From NCBI RefSeq assembly GCF_000382325.1, contig NZ_KB908059.1:307674-371673 (forward strand): a stretch of 64,000 nt of DNA, written 5' to 3'. This stretch comes from Woodsholea maritima DSM 17123. Lineage in GTDB: Bacteria; Pseudomonadota; Alphaproteobacteria; Caulobacterales; Maricaulaceae. The notes beneath the pieces are model-generated. The model did no database searches. It was not told the origin of the DNA and saw only the letters and a program-made list of their open reading frames with translations. Within the stretch, counting starts at the first letter, position 1. Each line of letters begins with the position of its first letter. A program made the position numbers and the translations under genes. This document shows positions 30,513 to 38,929 of this stretch, one piece after another.

Positions 30513-31778
30513 ATGATGCGCTTTATCATGACGACACTGACGCTGCTCTTTTTCGGGGGGGCGTTTTTTCTTACCTCTTGCACCTCGCTGAGATATGTCA
30601 CTCAGCCTGCGCCTAATAAACCACCCAGAACGGATGCACTGCTGGCGCTGGATCCCGGCCTTGAAGGCCCCCTCAGCCTTGCTCAATGGGAAGACAAGGT
30701 CGCGCCGCGTCTACGCACACTTTTACAAGAGACTGTCTATGGCCCTTATCCAGATCCTGCGCCCGTCTCGTTAAGGGCGCGCCGTTTGATTGAAGCGGCT
30801 GCTTTTGACGGTCAAGCGCGGTTAGAGGAGATTAGCCTCACCATTGATCATCCCGCCCGCCAGTTTCAGGTTGATCTGGCGATCGCCTTACCCGCACGCA
30901 GAGCAGTCAAAGGGCTTTTCTTGATTCCCAATGATTGCGGCAATGCCTATGCGATGAAGGATGCGCGCTTCACGCGAACCTCCGCCTATGTGATGTCTTA
31001 TTGCAATAGCCAGCCCGGCTTTGGCCTGTGGTCGACCAAGATGATTTTCGGACGCTATGTGCAATGGCCCCCGATTGAATATCTGACCCAGCAAGGTTAT
31101 GGCGTCATCACCTTCCATGAAGGTCAAATCGTGCCGGATAAAGCCGATGAGGCCCAGCCGATTCTTCAAGACTTCACGCGTGAGGATCACCGCCCCGGCG
31201 TCATCACGCTGTGGGCCTGGGGCATGTCGCGCATCACTGACTATCTCAAAACTGATACGGCCCTCAGCGAGGCGCCGATCATTGTGATGGGCCATTCGCG
31301 GCGCGGTAAAGCGGCGCTATGGCTCGCGGCCATGGATGCGCGCATCGACATGGTTATCGCCCATCAATCGGGTACGGGCGGAGCCACCCTCACCCGCTCC
31401 GATAATGGTGAACCCCTGGCAGATGTCGTGGCCACCTATCCCCATTGGTTCACCCCCGCCTATGCCAACTATGTCGGGCGTGAAACCGAAATCCCGGTGG
31501 AGCAGCATCACTTGCTGGCTCTGATCGCGCCGCGCCCCGTTCTGTTGGGCAATGCCTGGCGTGATGTCTGGTCAGATCCGGTCGGGACGTTTGAGGCCGC
31601 CCAAAGCGCCAGTCCCGCTTATGCACTTTATGGCGTTCAAGGGCTGGATCAGAACCAACTGCGCCCCTTCCACCCTGAGCACAATCTCGTCTTTCATATC
31701 CGCCCAGGCACACACGGCGTCGTGCCCGAAGACTGGCAGGCCTTTATCGCCTTCACCAACGCCCATATTGACAATTAG
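30513..31778 (+). CDS. Lipoprotein alpha/beta hydrolase, glucuronoyl-esterase (CE15)-like
   Basis: 421 residues. A lipoprotein signal ends in LTSC with Cys23 as the likely lipidation site. The hydrolase core has the nucleophile elbow GHSRRGKAALW (Ser262), then HQSGTGGA and the stretch HHLLALIAPRPVLLGNAWRDVWSDP typical of CE15-like bacterial esterases; a candidate catalytic His is about residue 401 in GTHGV. CE15 enzymes cleave esters between glucuronoxylan and lignin; related clades act on other sugar esters, so the substrate is uncertain. Single gene, followed by a hairpin shared with tRNA-Val. Confidence 0.75.
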   Translation: MMRFIMTTLTLLFFGGAFFLTSCTSLRYVTQPAPNKPPRTDALLALDPGLEGPLSLAQWEDKVAPRLRTLLQETVYGPYPDPAPVSLRARRLIEAAAFDGQARLEEISLTIDHPARQFQVDLAIALPARRAVKGLFLIPNDCGNAYAMKDARFTRTSAYVMSYCNSQPGFGLWSTKMIFGRYVQWPPIEYLTQQGYGVITFHEGQIVPDKADEAQPILQDFTREDHRPGVITLWAWGMSRITDYLKTDTALSEAPIIVMGHSRRGKAALWLAAMDARIDMVIAHQSGTGGATLTRSDNGEPLADVVATYPHWFTPAYANYVGRETEIPVEQHHLLALIAPRPVLLGNAWRDVWSDPVGTFEAAQSASPAYALYGVQGLDQNQLRPFHPEHNLVFHIRPGTHGVVPEDWQAFIAFTNAHIDN

Positions 31779-31786
31779 GCACAAAA

Positions 31787-31808
31787 AAAGCGCCCCGTGG
31801 GGCGCTTT
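31787..31808. terminator. Terminator between esterase gene and tRNA-Val
   Basis: 10-bp stem AAAGCGCCCC / GGGGCGCTTT with a GT loop. On the minus strand it is followed by a run of seven T, so it is a strong terminator for tRNA-Val; on the plus strand the T-run is weaker. Confidence 0.85.
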
Positions 31809-31822
31809 ACTTTGGTCTGTCA

Positions 31823-31898
31823 TGGTGGGTGGTGAGAGGCTCGAACTCCCGACCTACTCGGTGTAAACGAGTTGCTCTACCAACTGAGCTAACCACCC
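31823..31898 (-). tRNA. tRNA-Val (TAC)
   Basis: 76 nt cloverleaf on the minus strand: acceptor GGGTGGT with ACCACCC, anticodon stem ACTCG/CGAGT with loop TTTACAC giving anticodon TAC, T arm GGGAGTTCGAGCCTC, encoded CCA. Confidence 0.97.
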
Positions 31899-31993
31899 GC
31901 TGCCGTGACAGGACGCGTCTTGTAGGCGGGCCGACGCGATCAGGCAAGCCCCTTTTTACCGCAAATCTGCAGTCGATGACAGTTGATCTGCAC

Positions 31994-32650
31994 TTATATG
32001 AAGGTGCGTACAAATGCGCCCACGATAATCTGGATCTGGGCCAGGCTTTCCTCGCGTGCATCGCTTTGATCAGGGCGCAGCACAGTCAATGTCACCATGC
32101 CATGAACCGAGGCCCACAGCGCACGCGCACTACGCTGGCGCTGTGTCATTTCTGTTAGACCTGAAAGCCCTTCTAGCGCCTCTTCCACCAGCTCGAACAA
32201 AGCCCGTTCGCGCGCGCGATAGCTTTGCGGAGTGCTGGCCTGTTGGCGGCGATTAAAGGCGAGAACACCCAACCAGGCGCGAGGGTTCGCGCCGATGAAA
32301 TCAATATAGGCCCCGGCCAGCGCCATCAGGCGATCTTCAACGCTAAGGCCTTCGCGCTGGGCTTTATCCAGACAGGTTTTTTGATGGGTATAGAGCCGCT
32401 GATAAGTGCGCGCATTCACGGCGCGGATGATATCATCCATATCGCCATAGAATTTATAAAGCGATCCGGTGCTGATCCCGACGCGCCGGGTTAAGGCCCG
32501 CGCCTGCATCCCCTCCAGCCCCTGCTCAGCCATCAAGGCTTCGGCCTCTTCCAGGATCCGCCCTTGCAAAGTGGGATCCAGCGGGGGACGCCCCCGTGTG
32601 CGTAGGGGCTTATCGTGTTTTGGGCCGGGGTCAGACTTGGGTGTGCTCAT
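31994..32650 (-). CDS. TetR family transcriptional regulator
   Basis: 218 residues from the ATG at 32650 (MSTPKSDPG); an upstream start at 32686 is in frame but would cover the operator region. The N-terminal helix-turn-helix is seen in RILEEAEALMAEQGLEGMQARALTRRVGISTGSLYKFYGDMDDI (about 26-70). A Lys/Arg-rich tail precedes it. Divergent from the membrane hydroxylase gene at 32787, with two matching inverted repeats between them, so it likely represses both. Ligand unknown; a lipid or fatty acid would suit the neighbour. Confidence 0.9.
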   Translation of the reverse strand: MSTPKSDPGPKHDKPLRTRGRPPLDPTLQGRILEEAEALMAEQGLEGMQARALTRRVGISTGSLYKFYGDMDDIIRAVNARTYQRLYTHQKTCLDKAQREGLSVEDRLMALAGAYIDFIGANPRAWLGVLAFNRRQQASTPQSYRARERALFELVEEALEGLSGLTEMTQRQRSARALWASVHGMVTLTVLRPDQSDAREESLAQIQIIVGAFVRTFI

Positions 32651-32679
32651 AGCGCACGTCATAGCGTAAAAACTTTTTA

Positions 32680-32692
32680 CGAACAAGGTTCA
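32680..32692. promoter_or_regulatory. TetR operator candidate 1
   Basis: CGAACAAGGTTCA, an imperfect palindrome of the form nGAAC-N3-GTTCn, 30 bases upstream of the TetR start. Matches the second site at 32737-32749. Confidence 0.5.
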
Positions 32693-32736
32693 TTTTATCC
32701 CTTGATCTTCGGGAGCCTCACCTCTATTCCATTTTA

Positions 32737-32749
32737 TGAACAGCGTTCA
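32737..32749. promoter_or_regulatory. TetR operator candidate 2
   Basis: TGAACAGCGTTCA, a perfect 5-bp-arm palindrome with a 3-base centre, 37 bases upstream of the hydroxylase start. Same GAAC-N3-GTTC core as the site at 32680-32692, 57 bases apart centre to centre. Confidence 0.55.
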
Positions 32750-32786
32750 CAAATAAATATAGCGCCCAGATCTAGGATGGATAACG

Positions 32787-33923
32787 ATGTCCGACATATC
32801 TTCAGATGTAATCCCCAGCCGCTTTCGCGTAGGTTGTGGCGGCTTATCCGCCAGCTTATGTGTAATGTTTGGCACTTTAAGCCTTTTGAGTGTGCTAGCC
32901 TTTCACTTTCCGGCTTATCTCACGATCCCAGAATTACGCGCAGGCTATGACATCGCCCTGTTGCGTGCGGGGTTGGCCGCCATAATGGCTGCCTGTGGAG
33001 CCTTAGGGCTTTATGCGCTGATGAAGGGACGTATCGTCCCCGCCAGCGTGGGCCTTATCGCGCTGACCTTTGCCGCCTTAATGGGCGGTGCTGATACCCC
33101 GGTTGGCACCGTGCATGCCAGCCCCTTCTATATCGGCGTAGATTGGTTCGTCATCGGCTTATTAAGCACGGGCATCGTGTTTATCGCATTAGAGAAAGCC
33201 GCGCCCTTACGTCCTGACCAAGCTGTGCTGCGCCGTGAATGGAGCCTGGATCTGATGCATTTCTTCATCATGCATTTATTGCTGGGCTTTTACCTGATGA
33301 TCACCCATGCGGCCTTGACCCATGGCCTTAGCTGGGCCCGGTTTGACACGGTCGTGACCTTTATCCAGTCCCTACCCTTTATCGCTCAATTCTTGCTGAT
33401 CATGCTGAGTGTTGATCTGGCTGAATATGCCATTCACCGCTGGTATCATCGTGGCGGCTTCGGTTGGCGCATTCATGCGGTCCACCATTCCAGCGAGACC
33501 ATGGACTGGCTGGCCTCTTCTCGCCTGCATCTGTTAGAGGCCTTGTTCACCCGTACCGCCAGCCTGGCCCCGATCTTCCTTCTGGGCTTTGATACGGCGG
33601 TCGTGAATAGCTATGCGATGTTTGTCGGCATCCATGCGACCTTCATCCATGCCAATGTCCGCTTTGATTTTGGCTGGCTGGAATACTTCTTCGTCACGCC
33701 GCGCCATCACCACTGGCACCATGCCGACGAAGCCGGCGCGCATAACACCAATTTCGCGGTCCATTTCAGCTTTATTGATCGGATGTTTGGCACGCTATAC
33801 ATGCCCCAAAACGCCTGGCCAGCGCTTTATGGCGTCAGTGATGGGGAACCAGCACCAGACTATATCGCCCACCTGGCCTATCCCTTCTTTCCCAATTGGG
33901 CGGGCAAACGCGTGAAAGCTTAG
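32787..33923 (+). CDS. Sterol desaturase / fatty acid hydroxylase superfamily membrane protein
   Basis: 378-residue integral membrane di-iron enzyme. The first 130 residues hold four or so helices not part of the core. Histidine boxes of the family follow: HRWYHR (about 215-220), HAVHHSSE (about 230-237), HATFIHAN and PRHHHWHH (about 305-312). It ends 2 bases into the stop of the convergent Hpt/receiver gene. Family members hydroxylate or desaturate lipids such as sterols, carotenoids or fatty acids; the substrate cannot be read from sequence. Likely controlled by the divergent TetR. Confidence 0.85.
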   Translation: MSDISSDVIPSRFRVGCGGLSASLCVMFGTLSLLSVLAFHFPAYLTIPELRAGYDIALLRAGLAAIMAACGALGLYALMKGRIVPASVGLIALTFAALMGGADTPVGTVHASPFYIGVDWFVIGLLSTGIVFIALEKAAPLRPDQAVLRREWSLDLMHFFIMHLLLGFYLMITHAALTHGLSWARFDTVVTFIQSLPFIAQFLLIMLSVDLAEYAIHRWYHRGGFGWRIHAVHHSSETMDWLASSRLHLLEALFTRTASLAPIFLLGFDTAVVNSYAMFVGIHATFIHANVRFDFGWLEYFFVTPRHHHWHHADEAGAHNTNFAVHFSFIDRMFGTLYMPQNAWPALYGVSDGEPAPDYIAHLAYPFFPNWAGKRVKA

Positions 33924-34750
33924 CTCTGCGCAACCAAGGCTTCGGGAGCCTTACCAAGGCGGGTCGGCGTCACATAGTGACCGCTGACCGCTTTGCGCAG
34001 CGCCGCCTGTAAACGTAAAATCGTTACCGGCTTCATCACCAGATCACTGACCCCGGCCGACCAGGCTTTGGCGATCTCAATGGAATTACGCGCCCGCGCC
34101 ATCAAAATGAAGGGCGTATGGGCCAGCACCGGATCATCGCAATTGCGTAGCGCATCCAGGAAGGTCAGGCCCGCCTCGCCTTCCATCTGCCAATTGGCGA
34201 TAATGATATCCGGGCGTAGACCGCGCGCCAAATCCATCGCCATCGTGGTGCTTTCCGCCATAATCACACGCTCGGCCTGCAGGCGATAGAGCATGACCCG
34301 CAGATAGGCCAGGCTCTCGCTTTCATCATCGGCGACCAAAATCGTCAGGCGCTTGAGATGGGCTTCCTCATCGGTGAAATGCGGCACATCATTGAGTTTG
34401 GTCTGGGCCGAACGGCCAAACAGGCGCGAATGGCGCGGGGCCAGGCTGGACGCCGCCTCCATGGCGCGCTGTAAAGCTTCGCGCAGAGAATCCCAATTCA
34501 GGCGATCATCCGCATCGAGATCAAGCACGCTGAACGCGATCTGCTCGACCTCATCAAAACGCTGCGCCAGGCCATCAAAGCCCAAAGTGCGCGCGCGGGA
34601 AGTGAGCGTATGGAGAGCTTGTCCGTGTACGGTGAAAGCCCCTTTGAACTGCTCCACATTGCCAACCGCGATCAAACCTTCATAGATCGGGCTGAACACC
34701 CCTTCGATGGAGGTGGCAAAGGCATTGAGAGAGGCATCAAGCTTAGGCAT
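33920..34750 (-). CDS. Hpt-like / pseudo-receiver protein
   Basis: 276 residues from the ATG at 34750. Residues 30-100 are helical and include LHTLTSRARTLGFDGLA, which resembles an Hpt phosphotransfer site (HTLKGSARTLG) with His47 in the right place but the usual Lys-Gly after it replaced. Residues 134-255 are a receiver (CheY-like) domain: acidic pair Asp141/Asp142 and Lys240 are kept, but the phosphoacceptor position in IIIANWQM is Asn186 and the Thr/Ser switch position is Ala218. So the receiver should not be phosphorylated in the usual way. No kinase is adjacent. Single gene, 3' end overlapping the hydroxylase by 4 bases. Confidence 0.75.
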   Translation of the reverse strand: MPKLDASLNAFATSIEGVFSPIYEGLIAVGNVEQFKGAFTVHGQALHTLTSRARTLGFDGLAQRFDEVEQIAFSVLDLDADDRLNWDSLREALQRAMEAASSLAPRHSRLFGRSAQTKLNDVPHFTDEEAHLKRLTILVADDESESLAYLRVMLYRLQAERVIMAESTTMAMDLARGLRPDIIIANWQMEGEAGLTFLDALRNCDDPVLAHTPFILMARARNSIEIAKAWSAGVSDLVMKPVTILRLQAALRKAVSGHYVTPTRLGKAPEALVAQS

Positions 34751-34856
34751 TAAACAATCCGACACGATAACCAACAGGACGAATCAGACACATAGGTCTG
34801 CACTCTTGTCCATCAGGCTGCGCTCGGGACGTAAACCCTTCGTTAATGACAAAGGC

Positions 34857-34892
34857 GCATGCGCAGAACCCTGGGGGTGATCCTGCGCACGC
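34857..34892. terminator. Hairpin downstream of pheA
   Basis: 10-bp stem GCATGCGCAG / CTGCGCACGC with one G-T pair and a 16-base loop, 23 bases past the pheA stop. There is no long T-run, so it is a probable terminator or 3'-end stabiliser, not a textbook one. Confidence 0.55.
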
Positions 34893-34914
34893 AAGGCCTT
34901 ATAAAATAACGCGC

Positions 34915-36084
34915 CTAGGCGCCTTCATGGCTAACGGGGGCCAGACGGTCCGCCCCGTAAGAGCCAAAGTTGTGCACCTTGACCGAATAGCGGCGCAGCA
35001 CGGAGAGCGCACGGCCGACTTTAGATTCGCTCTCATGCCCTTCGAAATCGAGGAAGAAGAGCTGCTCCCATGGTGAACCGGCAATCGGGCGGCTTTCCAG
35101 ACGGGTGAAATTGATCCCTTCGGCCTTAAAACCCGACAAGGCATCGAGCAAAGCCCCCGCCTGGTTCGAGGTTGAAAACACGATGGAGGTTTTGCACGGC
35201 AATAGGGGCGAAGCGGGCTCTGGATTACGGGCCAGTGCAACAAAACGGGTGTAGTTTTCCGGGTGATCGGAGACATCTGAGCGAATGATGTTGAGCCCGA
35301 ACAGGCGCGCAGCATCGGCGCTGGCGATCGCGGCAACGCTTTCATCGCCATCCATAGCGAGCTCCAGCGCGCGGGTCGAGGAGGATACGGCCTGGATGCG
35401 CATCTCCGAATGATCGCTCAAATAATGCTGGGATTGGCGCAGGGCTTGGGAATGACCATAAACGGTCTTGACGCTGGCCGCGTCCTTGGCCTTACCGACC
35501 AGGCAATGCTCGACCTTATAATGATGCTCACCAGCAATTTTCAGCGGGGTATCGCGCATCAGGTCATAGACCTCAACGATGGCGCCGGTGGTGGTGTTTT
35601 CAATCGGCAAAAAGGCATATTCGGCCTCGCCTTGATCGACCGCTTTAAAGATCGCCGCAAAATCACGCTTGATCACAGGCTCCAGCGATGAATAACGCCC
35701 TTCGAAATGGGCCAGAGCCGCAAAATGGCTATAGCTGCCCGGACCGCCCAGATAGGCCACGCGCGCTTCACGCAAGGCCTGATTGGCGCGCGCATCCAGC
35801 CCGGCACGCTGGCGGCGCAGGCTGTCATCAATGATGGTTTGGAAAATCTTCTCAACATAGCCCGAATCCAGGCCCAGCTCTTTACCGCGTGCTACGGCGT
35901 GTTCGATCACTTCGCGCTCGCGCTCGGTATCGCGCACCTGCTGGCCGCGCCCGGCTTTCAGACCACCCATACTTTCGCCCAGCTTGCGCCGTTCAGCCAG
36001 AATATCGACTAATCTTTGGTCGGCTTCATCAATGGCGGCCCGCAATTGAGCGCGCTCATCCCCCAGTCCCGTCATGGCGATCAC
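34915..36084 (-). CDS. pheA: Chorismate mutase / prephenate dehydratase (P-protein)
   Basis: Bifunctional enzyme making phenylpyruvate from chorismate, 389 residues. Residues 10-95 are an AroQ-type chorismate mutase (IDEADQRLVDILAERRKLGES). The dehydratase domain begins at VAYLGGPGSYSHFAA (about 109) and includes the catalytic TRF motif in NYTRFVAL. The C-terminal ACT domain has GALLDALSGF and ESRP, the Phe-binding motifs, so the enzyme should be feedback-inhibited. SD AAAGGTGA precedes the ATG. A terminator-like hairpin stands directly upstream (attenuator). Confidence 0.94.
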   Translation of the reverse strand: MIAMTGLGDERAQLRAAIDEADQRLVDILAERRKLGESMGGLKAGRGQQVRDTEREREVIEHAVARGKELGLDSGYVEKIFQTIIDDSLRRQRAGLDARANQALREARVAYLGGPGSYSHFAALAHFEGRYSSLEPVIKRDFAAIFKAVDQGEAEYAFLPIENTTTGAIVEVYDLMRDTPLKIAGEHHYKVEHCLVGKAKDAASVKTVYGHSQALRQSQHYLSDHSEMRIQAVSSSTRALELAMDGDESVAAIASADAARLFGLNIIRSDVSDHPENYTRFVALARNPEPASPLLPCKTSIVFSTSNQAGALLDALSGFKAEGINFTRLESRPIAGSPWEQLFFLDFEGHESESKVGRALSVLRRYSVKVHNFGSYGADRLAPVSHEGA

Positions 36085-36102
36085 CTTTTCGTTTAAGCCA
36101 TA

Positions 36103-36130
36103 AAAAAAGCCCCTTCCGTTGGGAGGGGCC
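36103..36130 (-). terminator. pheA attenuator (rho-independent terminator ahead of pheA)
   Basis: Minus-strand hairpin with arms GCCCCT / AGGGGC plus inner CC/GG pairs, followed by seven T, ending about 20 bases before the pheA ATG and just ahead of its SD. A terminator in this place, following a Phe-rich short frame, is the signature of transcription attenuation. AGGGGGC at the end of the leader frame (about 36172-36178) can pair with GCCCCT of this stem as an antiterminator. Confidence 0.8.
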
Positions 36131-36165
36131 GCTTGCCAATTCGCTTTTTGAACACACGCGAACGG

Positions 36166-36228
36166 TTAGCTGCCCCCTATGGGATAGCCAAAATAAAAGC
36201 CAAAAAAGAAAAAGCCGCGCATGTTCAT
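36166..36228 (-). CDS. Candidate pheA leader peptide (PheL-like), possibly leaderless
   Basis: 20-codon frame ATG...TAA encoding MNMRG-FFFF-G-FYF-GYPIGGS: six Phe and two Tyr codons clustered at residues 6-15. It ends 36 bases before the attenuator stem. There is no SD; instead a TTGACC at 36259-36264 with a weak -10 (CAATCT, 36236-36241, spacing 17) would start the RNA at or next to the ATG, giving a leaderless mRNA as described for the Sinorhizobium trpL leader. Caution: the T-rich codons also form the tail of the lon terminator, so part of the Phe bias could be coincidental. Confidence 0.65.
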   Translation of the reverse strand: MNMRGFFFFGFYFGYPIGGS

Positions 36229-36248
36229 AACGAACAGATTGCGCGGCT
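36202..36248 (-). terminator. lon terminator overlapping the pheA leader
   Basis: Minus-strand hairpin AGCCGCGC / GCGCGGCT (8 bp) with a second inner stem TGTTC / GAACA, followed by TTTTTCTTTTTT. Begins 47 bases after the lon stop. The ATG of the leader peptide lies in its apical loop and the T-run forms the Phe codons. Confidence 0.85.
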
Positions 36249-36294
36249 CTTGCCTGTGGGTCAATCCACTTTTTAAACTCTATTGCAGTGCAGC

Positions 36295-38697
36295 TTAGTG
36301 GGCGCGGGCCTCACCTGTGCCCTCACCGGCCTTGGCCGCGATACCCGCCAAGGCTTCGGCATCTGCCTCCGTCCATTCCACAGGCTCAACTTTCGCGGTC
36401 AAAGCCTGGGTTAGAACTTCATCGACATGCTCAACCGGGATGATCTCCAAGCCTTCTTTGACATTGGCCGGGATATCTTCCAGGTCTTTGACGTTTTCCG
36501 ACGGGATCAGAACTGTCTTCACACCGCCGCGCAGCGCTGCCAACAGCTTCTCTTTCAAGCCCCCAATCGGCAATACCCGGCCGCGCAAGGTCACCTCACC
36601 GGTCATGGCAATGTCTTTACGCACGGTAATCCCACTCAAGGCGGAAACAATCGCCGTCACCATGGCAATACCCGCAGAAGGGCCATCTTTGGGCGTTGCC
36701 CCTTCAGGGACGTGAACGTGAATATCGGTATGACGAAAGACGCTGGGCTTCACCCCTAAAGAGGGCGCACGCGATTGCACGAAAGAACTCGCCGCAGAGA
36801 TCGATTCTTTCATCACATCACGCAGATTACCCGTGACCTTCATCTGGCCCCGGCCCGGCATAGTCACCGCTTCGATGGTCAAAAGGTCGCCGCCGACTTC
36901 CGTCCAGGCCAGGCCGGTGACCAAGCCCACACGGTCTTCACCCTCGGTCTCGCCAAAGCGGTATTTCTGAACGCCAGAAAACTCAGCGATATTAGCCTCG
37001 GTGATGGTGATCGCCTCAGCCGAGCCTTCAACCAGCTTGCGCACAGACTTGCGCGCCAGGTTGGAGATTTCACGCTCCAGATTGCGCACCCCGGCTTCAC
37101 GGGTGTAATAGCGGATCAGGGCGCGGATCGCGCTGTCCTCGACCACCCATTCGGCGTCTTTCAACGCATGATTTTTGCGCTGTTTCGGGATCAGGTGACG
37201 CTTGGCAATCTCAACCTTCTCATCCTCGGTATAACCGGCAATACGGATGATCTCCATCCGGTCCAGCAAAGGCTGAGGCAGGTTCAACGTGTTCGCCGTG
37301 GTGATGAACATCACATCCGACAGATCGTAATCAACCTCCAGATAGTGATCATTGAAGGTTGAGTTTTGCTCTGGATCCAAAACCTCTAACAAGGCAGACG
37401 ACGGATCACCGCGATAATCGGCACCCAGCTTGTCAATCTCATCAAGCAAGATCAGCGGGTTGGAAAACTTCGCCTTTTTCATCGACTGAATGAGGCGCCC
37501 CGGCATGGAGCCGATATAGGTGCGCCGGTGACCGCGGATCTCGGCCTCATCGCGTACACCGCCAAGCGACATGCGGACAAATTCACGATTGACGGATTCG
37601 GCGATTGAACGCCCCAAAGAGGTTTTACCCACACCTGGCGGGCCAACCAGGCACAAAATCGGACCACGCAATTTTTTGGTGCGCGCTTGAACGGCCAGAT
37701 GCTCGACAATCCGGTCCTTGACCTTCTCCAGGCCATAATGCTCGTCATCGAGTTGTTTTTGCGCCTTGGCGAGATCGATCTTGGTGCGCTTTTTCTTGTT
37801 CCACGGAATGGACAAGATCCAGTCGAGATAATTGCGCACCACAGTGGCCTCAGCCGACATTGGGCTCATCTGCTTGAGCTTTTTCAGCTCAGCATCGACC
37901 TTCTCGCGCGCCTCTTTAGAAAGCTTGGTGTTTTCGATGCGCTCTTCAAGCTCGTTGAGCTCTTCACGCCCATCATCACCCTCACCCAGCTCGCGCTGAA
38001 TGGCTTTCATCTGCTCGTTGAGATAATATTCGCGCTGGGTTTTTTCCATCTGACGCTTAACGCGTGAGCGGATCTTTTTCTCGACCTGAAGGACGGAAAT
38101 CTCGCCCTCCATCAAGCCAAAGATTTTCTCCAGACGCTCGGCGACATTGGGATTGGTCAGCAATTCCTGCTTATCAGCGATCTTCACCGCCAGATGCGCC
38201 GCAATAGTATCGGCCATCTTGGCGGGATCAGAAATCTCAGCCACCGATGAGAGCGCCTCAGGCGGCACTTTTTTATTGAGCTTGACGTATTCTTCAAACT
38301 TCTCTGCCGCCGTGCGCATCAAAGCCTCAAGCTCAGAAGAGGACGTATCATCCTCGTCCAACAGTTCGGCTTCAGCTTCGAAATAGGCCGCATTCTCGAT
38401 AAATTGCGTCAGGCGGACACGCCGGCCACCCTCGACCAACACCTTGACCGTGCCATCAGGAAGCTTCAACAGCTGCAACACCGAAGCCATCACACCCGTG
38501 GGATAAATCCCATCGGGGGCCGGATCATCATCGGCTGCGCTTTTCTGGGTCGCCAATAGAATTTGTTTATCCGCGCGCATCACCTCTTCCAGGGCGCGCA
38601 CAGATTTTTCGCGCCCTACAAACAGCGGCACAATCATGTGCGGGAAAACAACGATGTCACGTAAAGGCAGAAGGGGAAGTGTCTTGAGTTCGGCCAT
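36295..38697 (-). CDS. lon: ATP-dependent protease La (Lon)
   Basis: Cytoplasmic AAA+ protease of 800 residues that removes misfolded and regulatory proteins. N-terminal substrate-binding LonN domain ([23 protein letters not shown]), coiled coil, AAA+ module with Walker [12 protein letters not shown] and Walker [12 protein letters not shown], and the C-terminal Ser-Lys protease with DGPSAGIAM (catalytic Ser) and [10 protein letters not shown] (catalytic Lys). Encoded downstream of clpX on the same strand with a 230-base gap. Full length. Confidence 0.97.
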   Translation of the reverse strand: MAELKTLPLLPLRDIVVFPHMIVPLFVGREKSVRALEEVMRADKQILLATQKSAADDDPAPDGIYPTGVMASVLQLLKLPDGTVKVLVEGGRRVRLTQFIENAAYFEAEAELLDEDDTSSSELEALMRTAAEKFEEYVKLNKKVPPEALSSVAEISDPAKMADTIAAHLAVKIADKQELLTNPNVAERLEKIFGLMEGEISVLQVEKKIRSRVKRQMEKTQREYYLNEQMKAIQRELGEGDDGREELNELEERIENTKLSKEAREKVDAELKKLKQMSPMSAEATVVRNYLDWILSIPWNKKKRTKIDLAKAQKQLDDEHYGLEKVKDRIVEHLAVQARTKKLRGPILCLVGPPGVGKTSLGRSIAESVNREFVRMSLGGVRDEAEIRGHRRTYIGSMPGRLIQSMKKAKFSNPLILLDEIDKLGADYRGDPSSALLEVLDPEQNSTFNDHYLEVDYDLSDVMFITTANTLNLPQPLLDRMEIIRIAGYTEDEKVEIAKRHLIPKQRKNHALKDAEWVVEDSAIRALIRYYTREAGVRNLEREISNLARKSVRKLVEGSAEAITITEANIAEFSGVQKYRFGETEGEDRVGLVTGLAWTEVGGDLLTIEAVTMPGRGQMKVTGNLRDVMKESISAASSFVQSRAPSLGVKPSVFRHTDIHVHVPEGATPKDGPSAGIAMVTAIVSALSGITVRKDIAMTGEVTLRGRVLPIGGLKEKLLAALRGGVKTVLIPSENVKDLEDIPANVKEGLEIIPVEHVDEVLTQALTAKVEPVEWTEADAEALAGIAAKAGEGTGEARAH

Positions 38698-38832
38698 AGG
38701 ATTATGCTCCTTATATCGCCACCATACGCCTTACTTATGAAGCACGCTGGTCACGGGCCCGGACCTTGTCTGGCTCCGGTTATCTTGGAAATTCAGCACC
38801 AGCTGTGATGAAGGGTTCCTCTTACAAGTGAC

Positions 38833-38866
38833 CACGCCCGCACGCGGGTTCAAGCGTACGGGCGTG
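38833..38866. other. Strong hairpin between clpX and lon
   Basis: Arms CACGCCCG / CGGGCGTG extended by CACGC / GCGTa pairs, with a short loop. No T-run on the minus strand, so it is an uncertain clpX terminator; it could also be a recognition site in the lon 5' region. No convincing heat-shock promoter could be assigned by eye in the rest of this 232-base gap. Confidence 0.5.
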
Positions 38867-38929
38867 AAATATACTGCAAATGTCTGACTAAGCGCCTAAC
38901 CGCCTGCGTTCAGCCTTGAAAACTCAGGC

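Noticed and set aside
38698..38929. RpoH (heat-shock) promoter for lon
   Set aside because: A CTTGAAC is present, but it lies in the loop of a strong hairpin and no convincing -10 follows; not assigned.
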